A stretch of DNA of 64,000 nt from Flavobacteriaceae bacterium. Lineage in GTDB: Bacteria > Bacteroidota > Bacteroidia > Flavobacteriales > Flavobacteriaceae. The notes beneath the pieces were generated by a model. The model had not been told where the DNA came from. It made no database searches and saw only the letters and a list, made by a program, of their open reading frames with translations. The DNA is taken from positions 1 through 64,000 of the forward strand of contig JAFMCL010000001.1 of assembly GCA_017857815.1 (NCBI GenBank), in the 5' to 3' direction. Shown piece by piece: positions 17,788-27,360 of this stretch; position 1 is the first letter of the stretch; every line of letters starts with the position of its first letter. The position numbers and the translations under genes were made by a program.

Positions 17788-19977
17788 CTAATTTCCTACT
17801 TCACTAATAAACTTTAGACGATAAATTCGAATCTCTTCTTCTTCATAATCTCCATCGAACTCTTCCACCGCAGCGTCAATACTGTCTGTTTCTGCATCCA
17901 TAAAATATTCTTTCAGTTCTTCTTGTTGATCTTCATCTAGTATTTCTTGAACCCAATAATTTATATTTAGCTTGGTTCCTGAAAACACAATAGTTTCCAT
18001 CTCAGAAATCAACTTAGTCATATCCATCCCCTTGGCAGAAGCAATATCATCTAAGGGAAGCTTGCGATCAACACTCTGAATTAAATATAGTTTTAAAGCG
18101 GAATTTAATCCAGTGCTTTTCACAATTAAATCGTCAGGTCGTGTGATGTCGTTTTCATCTACATAAGATTTTATCAGAGAAATAAACTTACTCCCATATC
18201 GCTTAGCCTTCCCCTCTCCTACTCCATTTATGTTTTGCAATTCTAATTCAGAAATAGGATACTTAAGCGCCATATCCTCCAATGAATACTCCTGAAAAAC
18301 GGCATAGGGCGGAACGTCAGCTTCCTCCGCAACTTTTTTCCTTAAATCCAACATCATTTCCATCAATACTTTATCAGCAATTCCTAATGATTTATTGCTA
18401 ATCACAGGTGCGCTGTTGGTATCAAAAACATGATCTGCCGAAACCATAAACGAACAAGGATCAGTCAGAAAATCTTTTGCCTTTTGAGTCGCCTTCACAA
18501 CCCCATAAGTTTCGATATCCTTACTAAAATAACCTGCTACCAATGACTGTCTAAGTAGTGCCATCCAATATTTCGAATCGTAATCTTTTCCACAACCGAA
18601 TAATGGATTTTCATTGGTTTTGTGAGAAAGAATCAGCGCGTTTTTTTCACCAATTAATATTTTAACGATTTCTTTAGATTTATATTTTTCTTTTGTTTCT
18701 AATATGACCTTAATCAGCATTACCAATTCATTCATCGCCTCATGCTGACTTTTAGGAAAACGCATGTTGTCGTCCATGTCTGCACCTAATCCAGTTTTTA
18801 AATCAAATTTTTCGCCAAAATAATGAAGAATAAATTTCCTTCTAGACATAGAGGTTTCAGCGTAAGCTACCATTTCATTTAGCAATGCAAAACCTATTTC
18901 TTGCTCCGCAATGGGCTTTCCTGACATGAATTTCTCTAATTTCTCAATGTCTTTATAAGAGTAAAATGCCAAACAATGCCCTTCGCCTCCGTCACGTCCT
19001 GCCCTACCCGTTTCTTGATAATAACTCTCGATACTTTTAGGAATGTCATGGTGAATGACAAAACGAACATCAGGTTTGTCAATTCCCATCCCAAATGCGA
19101 TCGTAGCTACAATTATATTGCAATTATCTTTTAAGAACATGTCCTGGTTTTTAACCCTAGTTTTCGAATCTAAACCTGCATGATAGGGAAGGGCATCAAT
19201 GCCATTCACTTGCAATGTTTTTGATAGCTGCTCGACCCGCTTTCGAGACAAACAGTAAATTATCCCTGACTTTCCAGAAAAGCTTTTCACAAATCGGATG
19301 ATGTCAGAATCTACTTGGGGCGTTTTAGAACGCACCTCATAATAAAGGTTTGGACGATTAAAAGATGCTTTAAATACTTTTGCTTCTGTTATTTTAAGAT
19401 TTTTTAAAATATCCTCTTGAACCTTTGGCGTAGCAGTCGCTGTAAGCGCCATAATGGGTATCTGCTGACCAATCTGTTCTAACATGGTCCTCAGGTTTCT
19501 GTATTCCGGTCTAAAATCGTGTCCCCATTCTGAAATACAATGTGCCTCGTCTACCGCCAAAAAGGAAATTTTAATGGACTTAAAAAACTCAATTGTTTCT
19601 TTTTTTGCCAGTGACTCAGGAGCAACATATAACAACTTGGTGATTCCTGAAGTCAGATCATCTTTAACTTTTATGGTTTCAGTCTTATTTAACGAAGAAT
19701 TTAAAACATGTGCGATACCATCATTTGATGAAATTCCACGCATTGCATCCACTTGATTCTTCATTAAGGCGATCAATGGAGAGACAACAAGTGCTGTTCC
19801 TTCAAGGATTAAAGCAGGTAATTGATAACACAAGGACTTGCCACCCCCAGTCGGCATAATTACAAAGGTATTCTTTGTCTTAAGTAGGTTCTCTATAACC
19901 TCTTCCTGAAGTCCTTTGAATTTCGAAAAACCAAAATGTTTTTTGAGGGATTCTTTTAAATCAATCTCTTTTTTCAA
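17788..19977 (-). CDS. recQ: ATP-dependent DNA helicase RecQ
   Basis: A 729-residue RecQ-family 3'-5' helicase. Motifs in order: Q-motif KFKGLQEEVI, Walker A MPTGGGKSLCYQ, DEAH box AVDEAHCISEWGHDFRPEY, TATATPKV, IATIAFGMGIDKPDVRFV and QETGRAGRDG. An RQC-type winged-helix region and an HRDC-like segment (PPYAVFQEYSLEDMA) follow. The zinc-binding cysteines of the Escherichia coli enzyme are not seen; the corresponding segment reads GLGADMDDNMR, as I recall for flavobacterial RecQ. The start is a TTG at 19977, as no ATG fits. It has an acidic C-terminal tail. Role: recombination and fork repair. Confidence 0.93.
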   Translation of the reverse strand: MKKEIDLKESLKKHFGFSKFKGLQEEVIENLLKTKNTFVIMPTGGGKSLCYQLPALILEGTALVVSPLIALMKNQVDAMRGISSNDGIAHVLNSSLNKTETIKVKDDLTSGITKLLYVAPESLAKKETIEFFKSIKISFLAVDEAHCISEWGHDFRPEYRNLRTMLEQIGQQIPIMALTATATPKVQEDILKNLKITEAKVFKASFNRPNLYYEVRSKTPQVDSDIIRFVKSFSGKSGIIYCLSRKRVEQLSKTLQVNGIDALPYHAGLDSKTRVKNQDMFLKDNCNIIVATIAFGMGIDKPDVRFVIHHDIPKSIESYYQETGRAGRDGGEGHCLAFYSYKDIEKLEKFMSGKPIAEQEIGFALLNEMVAYAETSMSRRKFILHYFGEKFDLKTGLGADMDDNMRFPKSQHEAMNELVMLIKVILETKEKYKSKEIVKILIGEKNALILSHKTNENPLFGCGKDYDSKYWMALLRQSLVAGYFSKDIETYGVVKATQKAKDFLTDPCSFMVSADHVFDTNSAPVISNKSLGIADKVLMEMMLDLRKKVAEEADVPPYAVFQEYSLEDMALKYPISELELQNINGVGEGKAKRYGSKFISLIKSYVDENDITRPDDLIVKSTGLNSALKLYLIQSVDRKLPLDDIASAKGMDMTKLISEMETIVFSGTKLNINYWVQEILDEDQQEELKEYFMDAETDSIDAAVEEFDGDYEEEEIRIYRLKFISEVGN

Positions 19978-19995
19978 CTGAAGTGTATAATTTTA

Positions 19996-20012
19996 AAATT
20001 TAGCTAAATTTG
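19996..20012 (+). promoter_or_regulatory. Palindrome and -7 element in the recQ/kdsD divergent region
   Basis: AAATTTAGCTAAATTT at 19996-20011 is a perfect 16-base inverted repeat between the divergent recQ and kdsD starts. It overlaps TAAATTTG (20005-20012), which matches the -7 consensus TAnnTTTG for kdsD. A properly spaced TTG -33 element was not found. It could be an operator or simply symmetrical AT-rich promoter DNA. Confidence 0.35.
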
Positions 20013-20065
20013 TATCAACAATATAAGTATTTTCGCATAACAATCGTATACAAAAAAAACAAAAA

Positions 20066-21034
20066 TTGAGCGAATTATCACGTATCATAGAGATTGCAAA
20101 AAACACAATCAGTTTAGAAGCTGAATCAGTCGCATTATTAGCAAATAATATTAATGATGATTTTGTAGAAATCGTCAACCTCATCCATAATTCTAATGAA
20201 AGAGTCATTATTACTGGCATTGGAAAAAGTGGAGTGATTGCAATGAAAATAGTTGCAACCATGAACTCTACAGGAACTCCTGCTGTTTTCATGCACGCTG
20301 CCGAAGCCATTCATGGTGATTTAGGTATCATTCAGGAAAATGATATTGTTATTTGTATCTCAAAGAGTGGGAATTCAAAAGAAATAAAAGAATTGGTTCC
20401 TCATATTAACCGAAGGGGAAATACCTTGATTGGTATGACTGGCGAAAAAGATTCTTTTTTAGCTAAAAAATCAAATCATATACTCCTAACTCCCACTAAA
20501 AAAGAAGCTTGCCCAAACGACCTAGCGCCAACAACCAGCACAACAGTTCAACTCGCCATGGGGGATGCTTTGGCCATGTGCCTGCTTGACCTAAATGATT
20601 TTAAAGCTAATGATTTTGCCCAATTTCACCCTGGAGGTGCTTTGGGTAAAAAACTTCACTTGACAGTGGGAGAACTTTTAGCTGATGACACAAAACCCAC
20701 AGTTCGACTTGACACTCGGATGAAAGATGTTATTTTTGAAATCTCCGAAAAAAGAGTAGGCGCCACAGTAGTTTTAGACGAAAATAAAATAATGGGTATG
20801 ATTACGGACGGTGACATCCGACGAATACTAGAAAAACACGATGATATTGGCCAGATTACAGCCGAAGATTTAATGAGCAAAAGTCCCATCAGTGTTAATA
20901 AAGAATTGCTCGCTGTTAAAGCATTTGAATTAATGACAAATAATAAAATAAGTCAGATTATTGTTACAAATAACAACAAATCTTATGAAGGAATTGTTCA
21001 TATTCTTGATTTCATTAAAGAAGGATTAAACTAA
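20066..21034 (+). CDS. kdsD: D-arabinose-5-phosphate isomerase (KpsF/GutQ family)
   Basis: A 322-residue protein with an N-terminal SIS sugar-isomerase domain (ITGIGKSGVIAMK, AAEAIHGDLGI, SKSGNSKEI, PTTSTTVQLAMGDALA) and two C-terminal CBS repeats (about 205-320). It converts ribulose-5-phosphate to arabinose-5-phosphate, the precursor of Kdo in lipopolysaccharide. The start is a TTG at 20066; no in-frame ATG lies upstream. The stop overlaps the tatC start (TAATG). Together with lptB downstream it gives this operon an outer-membrane biogenesis theme. Confidence 0.92.
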   Translation: MSELSRIIEIAKNTISLEAESVALLANNINDDFVEIVNLIHNSNERVIITGIGKSGVIAMKIVATMNSTGTPAVFMHAAEAIHGDLGIIQENDIVICISKSGNSKEIKELVPHINRRGNTLIGMTGEKDSFLAKKSNHILLTPTKKEACPNDLAPTTSTTVQLAMGDALAMCLLDLNDFKANDFAQFHPGGALGKKLHLTVGELLADDTKPTVRLDTRMKDVIFEISEKRVGATVVLDENKIMGMITDGDIRRILEKHDDIGQITAEDLMSKSPISVNKELLAVKAFELMTNNKISQIIVTNNNKSYEGIVHILDFIKEGLN

Positions 21035-21849
21035 TGGGAAATGCAAATGAAATGTCATTCTTAGACCATCTTGAGGAACTCAGATGGCACCTGATCAGAT
21101 CGACACTCGCCATATTGATTTTTGCTTCTTTGGCTTTTATTGCTAAGGATTTTATTTTTGATACATTGATTTTTGGTCCAAAAAAAATTGATTTCCCTAC
21201 CTATCAATGGTTCTGCTCCATCTCGCAATCCTTTGGTCAGGGAGACAGTTTTTGTATAACAGAAATGCCTTTTAGGATTCAAAGTAGAACCGTAGCAGGT
21301 CAGTTCTCAGCACACCTATGGACTTCTATTCTGGCAGGTTTCATTGTTGCTTTCCCCTATATAATTTATGAATTCTGGCGCTTTGTAAGCCCGGGATTAC
21401 ATGCAAACGAACGCAAACATGCAAGAGGTTTTATTTTCGTAGCCTCTTTACTTTTTTTCATAGGCGTATTGTTTGGCTACTATATGGTTACTCCGCTATC
21501 AATTAACTTCTTAGGAAACTACACGGTAAGTGGAGAAGTTTTTAACGACTTCGACTTAAGCAGTTACATTGGGCTTCTCAGGACTTCAGTATTGGCCAGT
21601 GGTTTAATTTTTGAGTTACCGATTATCATTTATTTCTTAACAAAAGTTGGGGTTGTAACACCAACATTTTTAAGTAAAAATCGAAAATTTGCATTGGTAA
21701 TCGTTTTGAGTCTTTCTGCCATTATAACGCCTCCAGACATCGTTAGTCAAGTCATTGTAAGTATTCCGTTACTAATTCTTTATGAACTCAGTATCTTTAT
21801 CTCTAAATTTACTTTTAAGCGTATTGAAAAAGAACTTCAAAATTTATAA
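21034..21849 (+). CDS. tatC: Sec-independent protein translocase TatC
   Basis: A 271-residue TatC with six predicted membrane helices. The N-terminal MSFLDHLEELRWHLIRS is the conserved twin-arginine-signal recognition segment, and FWRFVSPGLHANERK and GLIFELPIIIYFLTKVGVV are further hallmarks. It is the core receptor of the Tat pathway for exporting folded proteins. A loop with several cysteines (FCSISQS, SFCITEMP) lies between the first two helices, as in other Bacteroidota TatC. The start codon overlaps the kdsD stop. tatA is not in this window. Confidence 0.95.
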   Translation: MGNANEMSFLDHLEELRWHLIRSTLAILIFASLAFIAKDFIFDTLIFGPKKIDFPTYQWFCSISQSFGQGDSFCITEMPFRIQSRTVAGQFSAHLWTSILAGFIVAFPYIIYEFWRFVSPGLHANERKHARGFIFVASLLFFIGVLFGYYMVTPLSINFLGNYTVSGEVFNDFDLSSYIGLLRTSVLASGLIFELPIIIYFLTKVGVVTPTFLSKNRKFALVIVLSLSAIITPPDIVSQVIVSIPLLILYELSIFISKFTFKRIEKELQNL

Positions 21850-21858
21850 GTCTGGTCT

Positions 21859-22599
21859 ATGAAACTAAGTGCAATAAATATTCAAAAATCTTACAAAGGT
21901 AGGAAAGTTGTTAAAGGCATTTCGATTGAGGTAGAACAGGGAGAAATCGTTGGTCTACTGGGCCCAAACGGTGCCGGAAAAACAACTTCTTTTTACATGA
22001 TTGTGGGTTTAATTAAGCCTCAAGGTGGTAAGATTTTACTTGACGATAGTGAAATCACTTCTTTTCCAATGTACAAGCGCGCGCAAAATGGAATTGGATA
22101 CCTCGCACAAGAAGCATCAGTTTTTAGAAAGCTTAGTGTTGAAGAAAATATTTTAAGTGTTTTACAACTCACCTCGCTTTCTAAAAAAAAGCAAAAAGAA
22201 AAAACAGAATCTTTGTTGGAAGAATTTGGTTTGACCCACATCCGTAAAAATCGTGGAGATCTACTTTCAGGCGGAGAGAGAAGAAGAACGGAAATAGCAC
22301 GTGCGCTCGCAACTGATCCTAAATTTGTTTTGCTTGACGAACCTTTTGCAGGAGTAGATCCTGTTGCCGTTGAAGACATACAACGAATCGTTGCTCACCT
22401 AAAAAAGAAAAATATTGGCATCCTAATCACAGACCACAATGTCCAAGAGACACTTGCCATTACGGACAAAACTTATCTAATGTTTGAAGGAAGTATTCTA
22501 AAAGCTGGAAAACCAGAAGAGTTAGCAAAAGATGAAATGGTCAGAAAAGTATACCTTGGCAAAAATTTTGAATTAAGAAAAACTAAAATAGCGTTTTAA
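21859..22599 (+). CDS. lptB: LPS export ABC transporter ATP-binding protein LptB
   Basis: A 246-residue ATPase. Walker A is [11 protein letters not shown], the Q-loop region [15 protein letters not shown], the signature [16 protein letters not shown], Walker [14 protein letters not shown] and the switch His is in [11 protein letters not shown]. The Y-L-A-Q-E-x-S-x-F-R-K-L sequence is specific to LptB rather than LivF-type ATPases. It powers lipopolysaccharide extraction with LptFG at the inner membrane. It lies 9 bases after tatC. Confidence 0.95.
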   Translation: MKLSAINIQKSYKGRKVVKGISIEVEQGEIVGLLGPNGAGKTTSFYMIVGLIKPQGGKILLDDSEITSFPMYKRAQNGIGYLAQEASVFRKLSVEENILSVLQLTSLSKKKQKEKTESLLEEFGLTHIRKNRGDLLSGGERRRTEIARALATDPKFVLLDEPFAGVDPVAVEDIQRIVAHLKKKNIGILITDHNVQETLAITDKTYLMFEGSILKAGKPEELAKDEMVRKVYLGKNFELRKTKIAF

Positions 22600-22622
22600 C
22601 CCTAAATACCTAATTATTTTTA

Positions 22623-23024
22623 ATGACAAAAATTAGATTCGCTCAAAGCGAAGATTCTGGAAAAATCACAACACTACTTAATGAAGGATTTGGATGGGAC
22701 ATCAAAAATGTCTCAGCTGATTTTTTCAATTCAAATAACATTTTCTGTTTGGTTGCAGAAGATATGACTGGAAATATCATTGGAACAGCAACTTTGCATA
22801 TCATTCAGAAGATTGAACGCCACGCTGCCCAAATAGAAGATGTTGTGGTTTCTAAAAAGCATCGAGGAAAAAAAACAGGACAGGAATTAATTAAAAGTCT
22901 TGTTGCGCTATCCAAAGAAAAAAAATGTTACAAAGTAACATTAAACACTCATAAGGAAACAATTCCTTTTTATACTCGACTTGGGTTCAATAACGAACAA
23001 TGTCAAATGGTTTTAAAACATTAA
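22623..23024 (+). CDS. GNAT acetyltransferase resembling glucosamine-6-phosphate N-acetyltransferase (GNA1)
   Basis: A 133-residue single-domain GNAT protein. The core IEDVVVSKKHRGKKTGQ contains the acetyl-CoA loop (R-G-x-x-x-G), followed by CYKVTLNTH and PFYTRLGF. The segments GTATLHIIQK, IEDVVV, CYK-x-TL and FY-x-x-x-G are the characteristic pattern of eukaryotic GNA1 as I remember the human and yeast enzymes. The gene lies 23 bases after lptB and only 3 bases before glmS, whose product glucosamine-6-phosphate is the GNA1 substrate. I infer that it acetylates glucosamine-6-phosphate. It could instead act on another amine. Confidence 0.75.
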   Translation: MTKIRFAQSEDSGKITTLLNEGFGWDIKNVSADFFNSNNIFCLVAEDMTGNIIGTATLHIIQKIERHAAQIEDVVVSKKHRGKKTGQELIKSLVALSKEKKCYKVTLNTHKETIPFYTRLGFNNEQCQMVLKH

Positions 23025-23027
23025 TGA

Positions 23028-24875
23028 ATGTGTGGAATTGTAGCTTATATTGGAGATAAAAATCCCCTCCCAATTATCATTGAAGGCTTACAGAGGCTGG
23101 AATATCGCGGTTATGACAGCGCGGGTATTTTTCTAAGTAATAAATCAGAAAACAGCACGACTAAGGTCGCAGCAAAAGTCGAAGATTTAAAACTTGAAAT
23201 TGAAAAAAAACCAAACTTTAAAGCTACAGTTGGAATGGGTCACACCCGATGGGCAACCCATGGAGTACCCAACCAAGAAAACGCGCATCCGCACCTTTCA
23301 AATTCTGGTGATCTTTTTATCGTCCACAATGGAATAATTGAAAACTATGATGTTTTAAAAAAAGAATTGATAAAGAGAGAATATACCTTTTATTCTGAAA
23401 CTGATTCTGAAGTTTTAATCAATCTGATAGAAGAAACTCAAAAACAAGAACAAGTAAAGCTTGGGAAGGCAGTTCAGATCGCTCTGAATCAAGTTGTAGG
23501 TGCTTATGGAATTGTCGTTTTTGATAGAAAAAAACCTGATGAATTGGTCGTGGCAAGGCTAGGAAGTCCCCTAGCAATAGGTTTAGGGAAAGATTCTTTC
23601 TACGTAGGATCCGACGCCACCCCCTTCCTAGAATACACTAGAGATGTGGTTTACCTTGAAGATAGTGAAATAGCAATTCTAAAAAAGGGAAAACCAATTA
23701 AAGTACGGAATATTTCAGATGATATTGAGGTTGATCCCTACATAGAAAAGCTAAAGTGGAATCTTGAAAACATTCAAAAAGGAGGATATGATCACTTCAT
23801 GTTAAAAGAAATTTTCGAGCAGCCTCAGGCAATTAGCAATGCCTTAAGGGGGAGGCTATTAATGTCAGAGAATCAAATTCAAATCAGTAGCCTCACAGAA
23901 CATGAAAATAAGTTCTTAAACGCAAGACGAATACTTATAATCGCCTGTGGTACTTCATGGCATGCAGGATTGGTTGGGGAATACTTATTTGAAAGCTTTT
24001 TAAGGGTTCCTGTTGAAGTAGAATACGCTTCTGAATTTAGGTACCGAAACCCGATTATATTCCCCGATGACGTGGTCATCCCCATTTCTCAATCTGGGGA
24101 AACCGCTGATACTTTGGCTGCAATTAAAATTGCGAAAGAAAAAGGTGCTTTTATTTTTGGGATTTGCAATGTTGTAGGGTCTTCTATCTCAAGAGAAACT
24201 CATGGAGGAGTCTATACGCATGCAGGTCCTGAAATAGGCGTGGCTTCAACAAAGGCTTTCACTACGCAAATAACCGTCCTTTCACTAATGGCGCTGAAAT
24301 TGGGGGAACTAAAAGGTGTGATTGGAAAAGTAAAATTTCATGATTATTTAACTGAGCTTTCTCAAGTGCCCGATAAAATAGAATGCTTTTTAAAAAATAC
24401 CAATAACATTAGAGAGATCGCAACGCACTATCACAAATCGCCAAACTGCCTCTATTTGGGACGAGGCTACAACTTCCCAGTAGCGCTAGAAGGAGCGCTT
24501 AAACTTAAAGAAATTTCTTATATTCATGCCGAAGGATATCCCGCCGCAGAGATGAAGCATGGCCCTATTGCATTAATCGACGAAAACATGCCTGTAGTCG
24601 TTATTGCTACCAAAAAAGGACACTACGACAAAATCGTAAGTAATATCCAAGAGATTAAATCTAGAAAAGGAAAGATAATTGCGATTGTAACACAAGGAGA
24701 TACGACTGTTAAACAACTTGCTGATCATGTCATAGAGATTCCTGAATCCTCTGAATGCTTTAGCCCTCTTTTCTCAACCTTACCCCTTCAGTTGTTTTCT
24801 TATCACATTGCGCTGATGCGAGGTTGTAATGTTGACCAGCCAAGAAATCTAGCGAAATCCGTAACCGTGGAGTAA
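23028..24875 (+). CDS. glmS: Glutamine-fructose-6-phosphate aminotransferase (isomerizing)
   Basis: A 615-residue GlmS. The N-terminal class II amidotransferase starts MCGIVAYIG with nucleophile Cys2 and has RLEYRGYDSAG, GHTRWATHG and HNGIIENY. Two SIS domains follow (ACGTSWHAGL, PISQSGETADTLA, ASTKAFTTQ, GRGYNFPVALEGALKLKEISY), and the protein ends PRNLAKSVTVE. It makes glucosamine-6-phosphate from fructose-6-phosphate and glutamine, the entry to UDP-GlcNAc for peptidoglycan and lipopolysaccharide. It is the last gene of the kdsD-tatC-lptB-GNAT-glmS run. No terminator hairpin was seen before the convergent pssA. Confidence 0.97.
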   Translation: MCGIVAYIGDKNPLPIIIEGLQRLEYRGYDSAGIFLSNKSENSTTKVAAKVEDLKLEIEKKPNFKATVGMGHTRWATHGVPNQENAHPHLSNSGDLFIVHNGIIENYDVLKKELIKREYTFYSETDSEVLINLIEETQKQEQVKLGKAVQIALNQVVGAYGIVVFDRKKPDELVVARLGSPLAIGLGKDSFYVGSDATPFLEYTRDVVYLEDSEIAILKKGKPIKVRNISDDIEVDPYIEKLKWNLENIQKGGYDHFMLKEIFEQPQAISNALRGRLLMSENQIQISSLTEHENKFLNARRILIIACGTSWHAGLVGEYLFESFLRVPVEVEYASEFRYRNPIIFPDDVVIPISQSGETADTLAAIKIAKEKGAFIFGICNVVGSSISRETHGGVYTHAGPEIGVASTKAFTTQITVLSLMALKLGELKGVIGKVKFHDYLTELSQVPDKIECFLKNTNNIREIATHYHKSPNCLYLGRGYNFPVALEGALKLKEISYIHAEGYPAAEMKHGPIALIDENMPVVVIATKKGHYDKIVSNIQEIKSRKGKIIAIVTQGDTTVKQLADHVIEIPESSECFSPLFSTLPLQLFSYHIALMRGCNVDQPRNLAKSVTVE

Positions 24876-24902
24876 AATCTTATTCCTTTTGTTTTTAAAA
24901 AA

Positions 24903-25664
24903 CTATTCTTCAGCCAATCCTATTCTCGCCATGCTGTTTCTAATTAAATTTAAAATTAGATAAACGAGAATAATAATACAAAAAGCACCCCAAGAGAAAA
25001 TCCAAAAAAGGAGAATTGAGATGAGGATTAAAAGAATCTTTAAAACCACATCTATCAAACCTGTCTGGTTTGATTTAAAGGAAAATAAAGGAAACTTTGC
25101 ATTCATTAGGATGACAAAAATCAATGCCAAAGCGGTCAACACTGGATTAGAAATAACCAATGGCTTTAAAAAAACAAAATCTGGTTGTTTTAACAAAATA
25201 GGCAGTGAGCCAATAAACAATGCCATCGCAGGAGTTGGTAATCCAATGAAAGTATATTTTTGAGACTTGTCTAAATTAAACTTGGCCAATCTAAATGCTG
25301 CTCCTAGAGTGAGTATAAAACCAACCAATACCCAAGGAATAAATTCAAAAGAGGTTTGAATAAAAGACCATTCTAGTTCCACATCTACAGCCCGATTACC
25401 AGCGAGAACAAAAAGCTGTGCCAAAATCATCCCAGGTGCAACGCCACAAGTGACCATGTCTGCCATGGAGTCCATCTGAACCCCTAACTCGCTTTCTACT
25501 TTAAGCAAACGAGCGAAAAAACCATCCCAAACATCAAAAAAAACTCCTGTTATTATAAAGATAAATGCGGTTTCGAATTGAAATAAAAACGCAAAATAGA
25601 TGGAAAGGCATCCTGAAATCAGATTCAATGAAGTGAAAAAATGTGGTACTGATTTTTTAATCAT
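24903..25664 (-). CDS. pssA: CDP-diacylglycerol-serine O-phosphatidyltransferase
   Basis: A 253-residue membrane protein with about seven helices. It has the CDP-alcohol phosphatidyltransferase signature at DVWDGFFARLLKVESELG continuing to QMDSMADMVTCGVAPG, which fits D-G-x2-A-R-x8-G-x3-D-x3-D. It starts FTSLNLISGCLSIYFAF as PssA proteins do. It makes phosphatidylserine, the precursor of phosphatidylethanolamine. The gene is convergent with glmS and divergent from lnt. Confidence 0.93.
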   Translation of the reverse strand: MIKKSVPHFFTSLNLISGCLSIYFAFLFQFETAFIFIITGVFFDVWDGFFARLLKVESELGVQMDSMADMVTCGVAPGMILAQLFVLAGNRAVDVELEWSFIQTSFEFIPWVLVGFILTLGAAFRLAKFNLDKSQKYTFIGLPTPAMALFIGSLPILLKQPDFVFLKPLVISNPVLTALALIFVILMNAKFPLFSFKSNQTGLIDVVLKILLILISILLFWIFSWGAFCIIILVYLILNLIRNSMARIGLAEE

Positions 25665-25752
25665 TTACTTTGTTGTGATTCAAATAAAATTAAATATTTT
25701 GCACAAGATAAGATTTGAAGAACCTACAAAAAAATTACCATAGATAAATTTA

Positions 25753-27360
25753 ATGAATTTTTTAAAAAAGCCACTTTCCCTTTCTATCCTCTCAGGAGTT
25801 TTATTGACCTTTTCTTGGCCTGTTGGAGGGTTTTCAATGTTCATTTTCGTAGCTCTAGTTCCAGTTTTAATGCTAGAACATCATATCACGAATGGCAATA
25901 TAAAGAGAAAGAAAATCAATGTATTCAGTTATGGATTTATTGCTTTTTTTATTTGGAACCTTGGAACAACTTGGTGGATCGTTAATGCCTCTGCCTTCGG
26001 TATGGCCTTTGCCGTATTCTGTAACAGTCTTTTTTACACCTTGCTTTTGATGCTTTTTCACTGGAGTAAGAAGAGGCTGCCGTTGCGCAGTGCTTATGTT
26101 TTTCTAATTGGTATTTGGTTAGCATTCGAAAAACTTCATTTACAATGGGACTTTTCTTGGCCTTGGCTAAACCTCGGGAATGTATTTTCGGAGAACATTC
26201 ATTGGATTCAGTGGTATGAATATACCGGAACCTTTGGTGGTAGTTTATGGATTCTAATTTTGAATATTGGAATTCTAGAGGTAATTAAAAAATATACACC
26301 TTGGGACAATGGGAAGAAATTCATTCAGAAATTGAGCCCCTGGCTTATCGCCATTGCAATCCCTATTGTTTTTTCAATGATCATTTTCTCAAAGCAAGAA
26401 ATCAAGCCCCCAACCATTGAAGTGCTATTGGTTCAACCCAATATTGACCCCTACACCGAAAAGTATGAGAAAACAAACCTAGAGTTCCTAGATTTACTTT
26501 CTTCCATGACTCAGGGGAAAATTGATGAAAACACTGATTATGTTTTTGCTCCTGAAACTTACTTTGCTTCTGGATATGGAGAATTAATAAGTGAATTTAA
26601 AAGTACAGAATTACAAGGATCTATTCAGGAGTTCCTTAAACCTTATCCTCAAGTACAATTGGTTTCTGGAATTCAATTCTATAATGTTTACCAAACAAAA
26701 ACTGAACCATCCCCAACTGCAAATGAAGTAAAAAAAGGCGTTTGGGTTGACTTCTACAATTCGGCTTTAAAAATGGAATATCAAAGTAAACCCGAATATT
26801 ACCACAAATCCAAACTCGTGGTGGGTGTTGAAAACATGCCTTATAAAAGCATCCTTAAACCACTTTTAGGAGAATTCATGCTCGACCTTGGCGGAACGGT
26901 TTCCAGTCGTGCAACCCAAAAGGAAAGAAGCATATTTGAGCATTCAAAATTAAAAACTAAAGTTGCTCCCATCATCTGCTATGAATCGATCTATGGCGCT
27001 TTTGTTACGGAGTATGTTCGGAAAGGGGCAAATTTCTTAGGTATAATAACTAATGACGCTTGGTGGGGCAATACCCAAGGTCACAAGCAACTCTTAAGCT
27101 ATGCCCGACTTAGAGCGATAGAAAATAGGAGGGCGGTTGTTAGAAGCGCCAATACGGGGATTTCAGCAATCTTAAATTCAAGAGGGGAAATAACCTCGAG
27201 GCTTACTTATGAAGAAAAAGGAGTATTGAAAGGAAAAATAGCTTCAAAATCAGAGATCACCTTTTACACCCAGTATGGCGATTACATTGCGCGTTGGGCT
27301 GGATTTATTTCTGTTTTGTATTTTTTAATTGCCGTTAGCGGTCGATTAAAACAAAAATAA
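25753..27360 (+). CDS. lnt: Apolipoprotein N-acyltransferase
   Basis: A 535-residue inner-membrane protein. The first roughly 210 residues hold about six membrane helices, and a periplasmic carbon-nitrogen hydrolase domain follows. The catalytic triad is visible as the Glu in FAPETYF, the Lys in YYHKSKLVVGVENMPY and the Cys in IICYESIYG. TNDAWWG and RRAVVRSANTGIS are conserved Lnt motifs. It performs the third acylation of lipoproteins, several of which are encoded here. The stop overlaps the next gene start (TAATG). Confidence 0.95.
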   Translation: MNFLKKPLSLSILSGVLLTFSWPVGGFSMFIFVALVPVLMLEHHITNGNIKRKKINVFSYGFIAFFIWNLGTTWWIVNASAFGMAFAVFCNSLFYTLLLMLFHWSKKRLPLRSAYVFLIGIWLAFEKLHLQWDFSWPWLNLGNVFSENIHWIQWYEYTGTFGGSLWILILNIGILEVIKKYTPWDNGKKFIQKLSPWLIAIAIPIVFSMIIFSKQEIKPPTIEVLLVQPNIDPYTEKYEKTNLEFLDLLSSMTQGKIDENTDYVFAPETYFASGYGELISEFKSTELQGSIQEFLKPYPQVQLVSGIQFYNVYQTKTEPSPTANEVKKGVWVDFYNSALKMEYQSKPEYYHKSKLVVGVENMPYKSILKPLLGEFMLDLGGTVSSRATQKERSIFEHSKLKTKVAPIICYESIYGAFVTEYVRKGANFLGIITNDAWWGNTQGHKQLLSYARLRAIENRRAVVRSANTGISAILNSRGEITSRLTYEEKGVLKGKIASKSEITFYTQYGDYIARWAGFISVLYFLIAVSGRLKQK

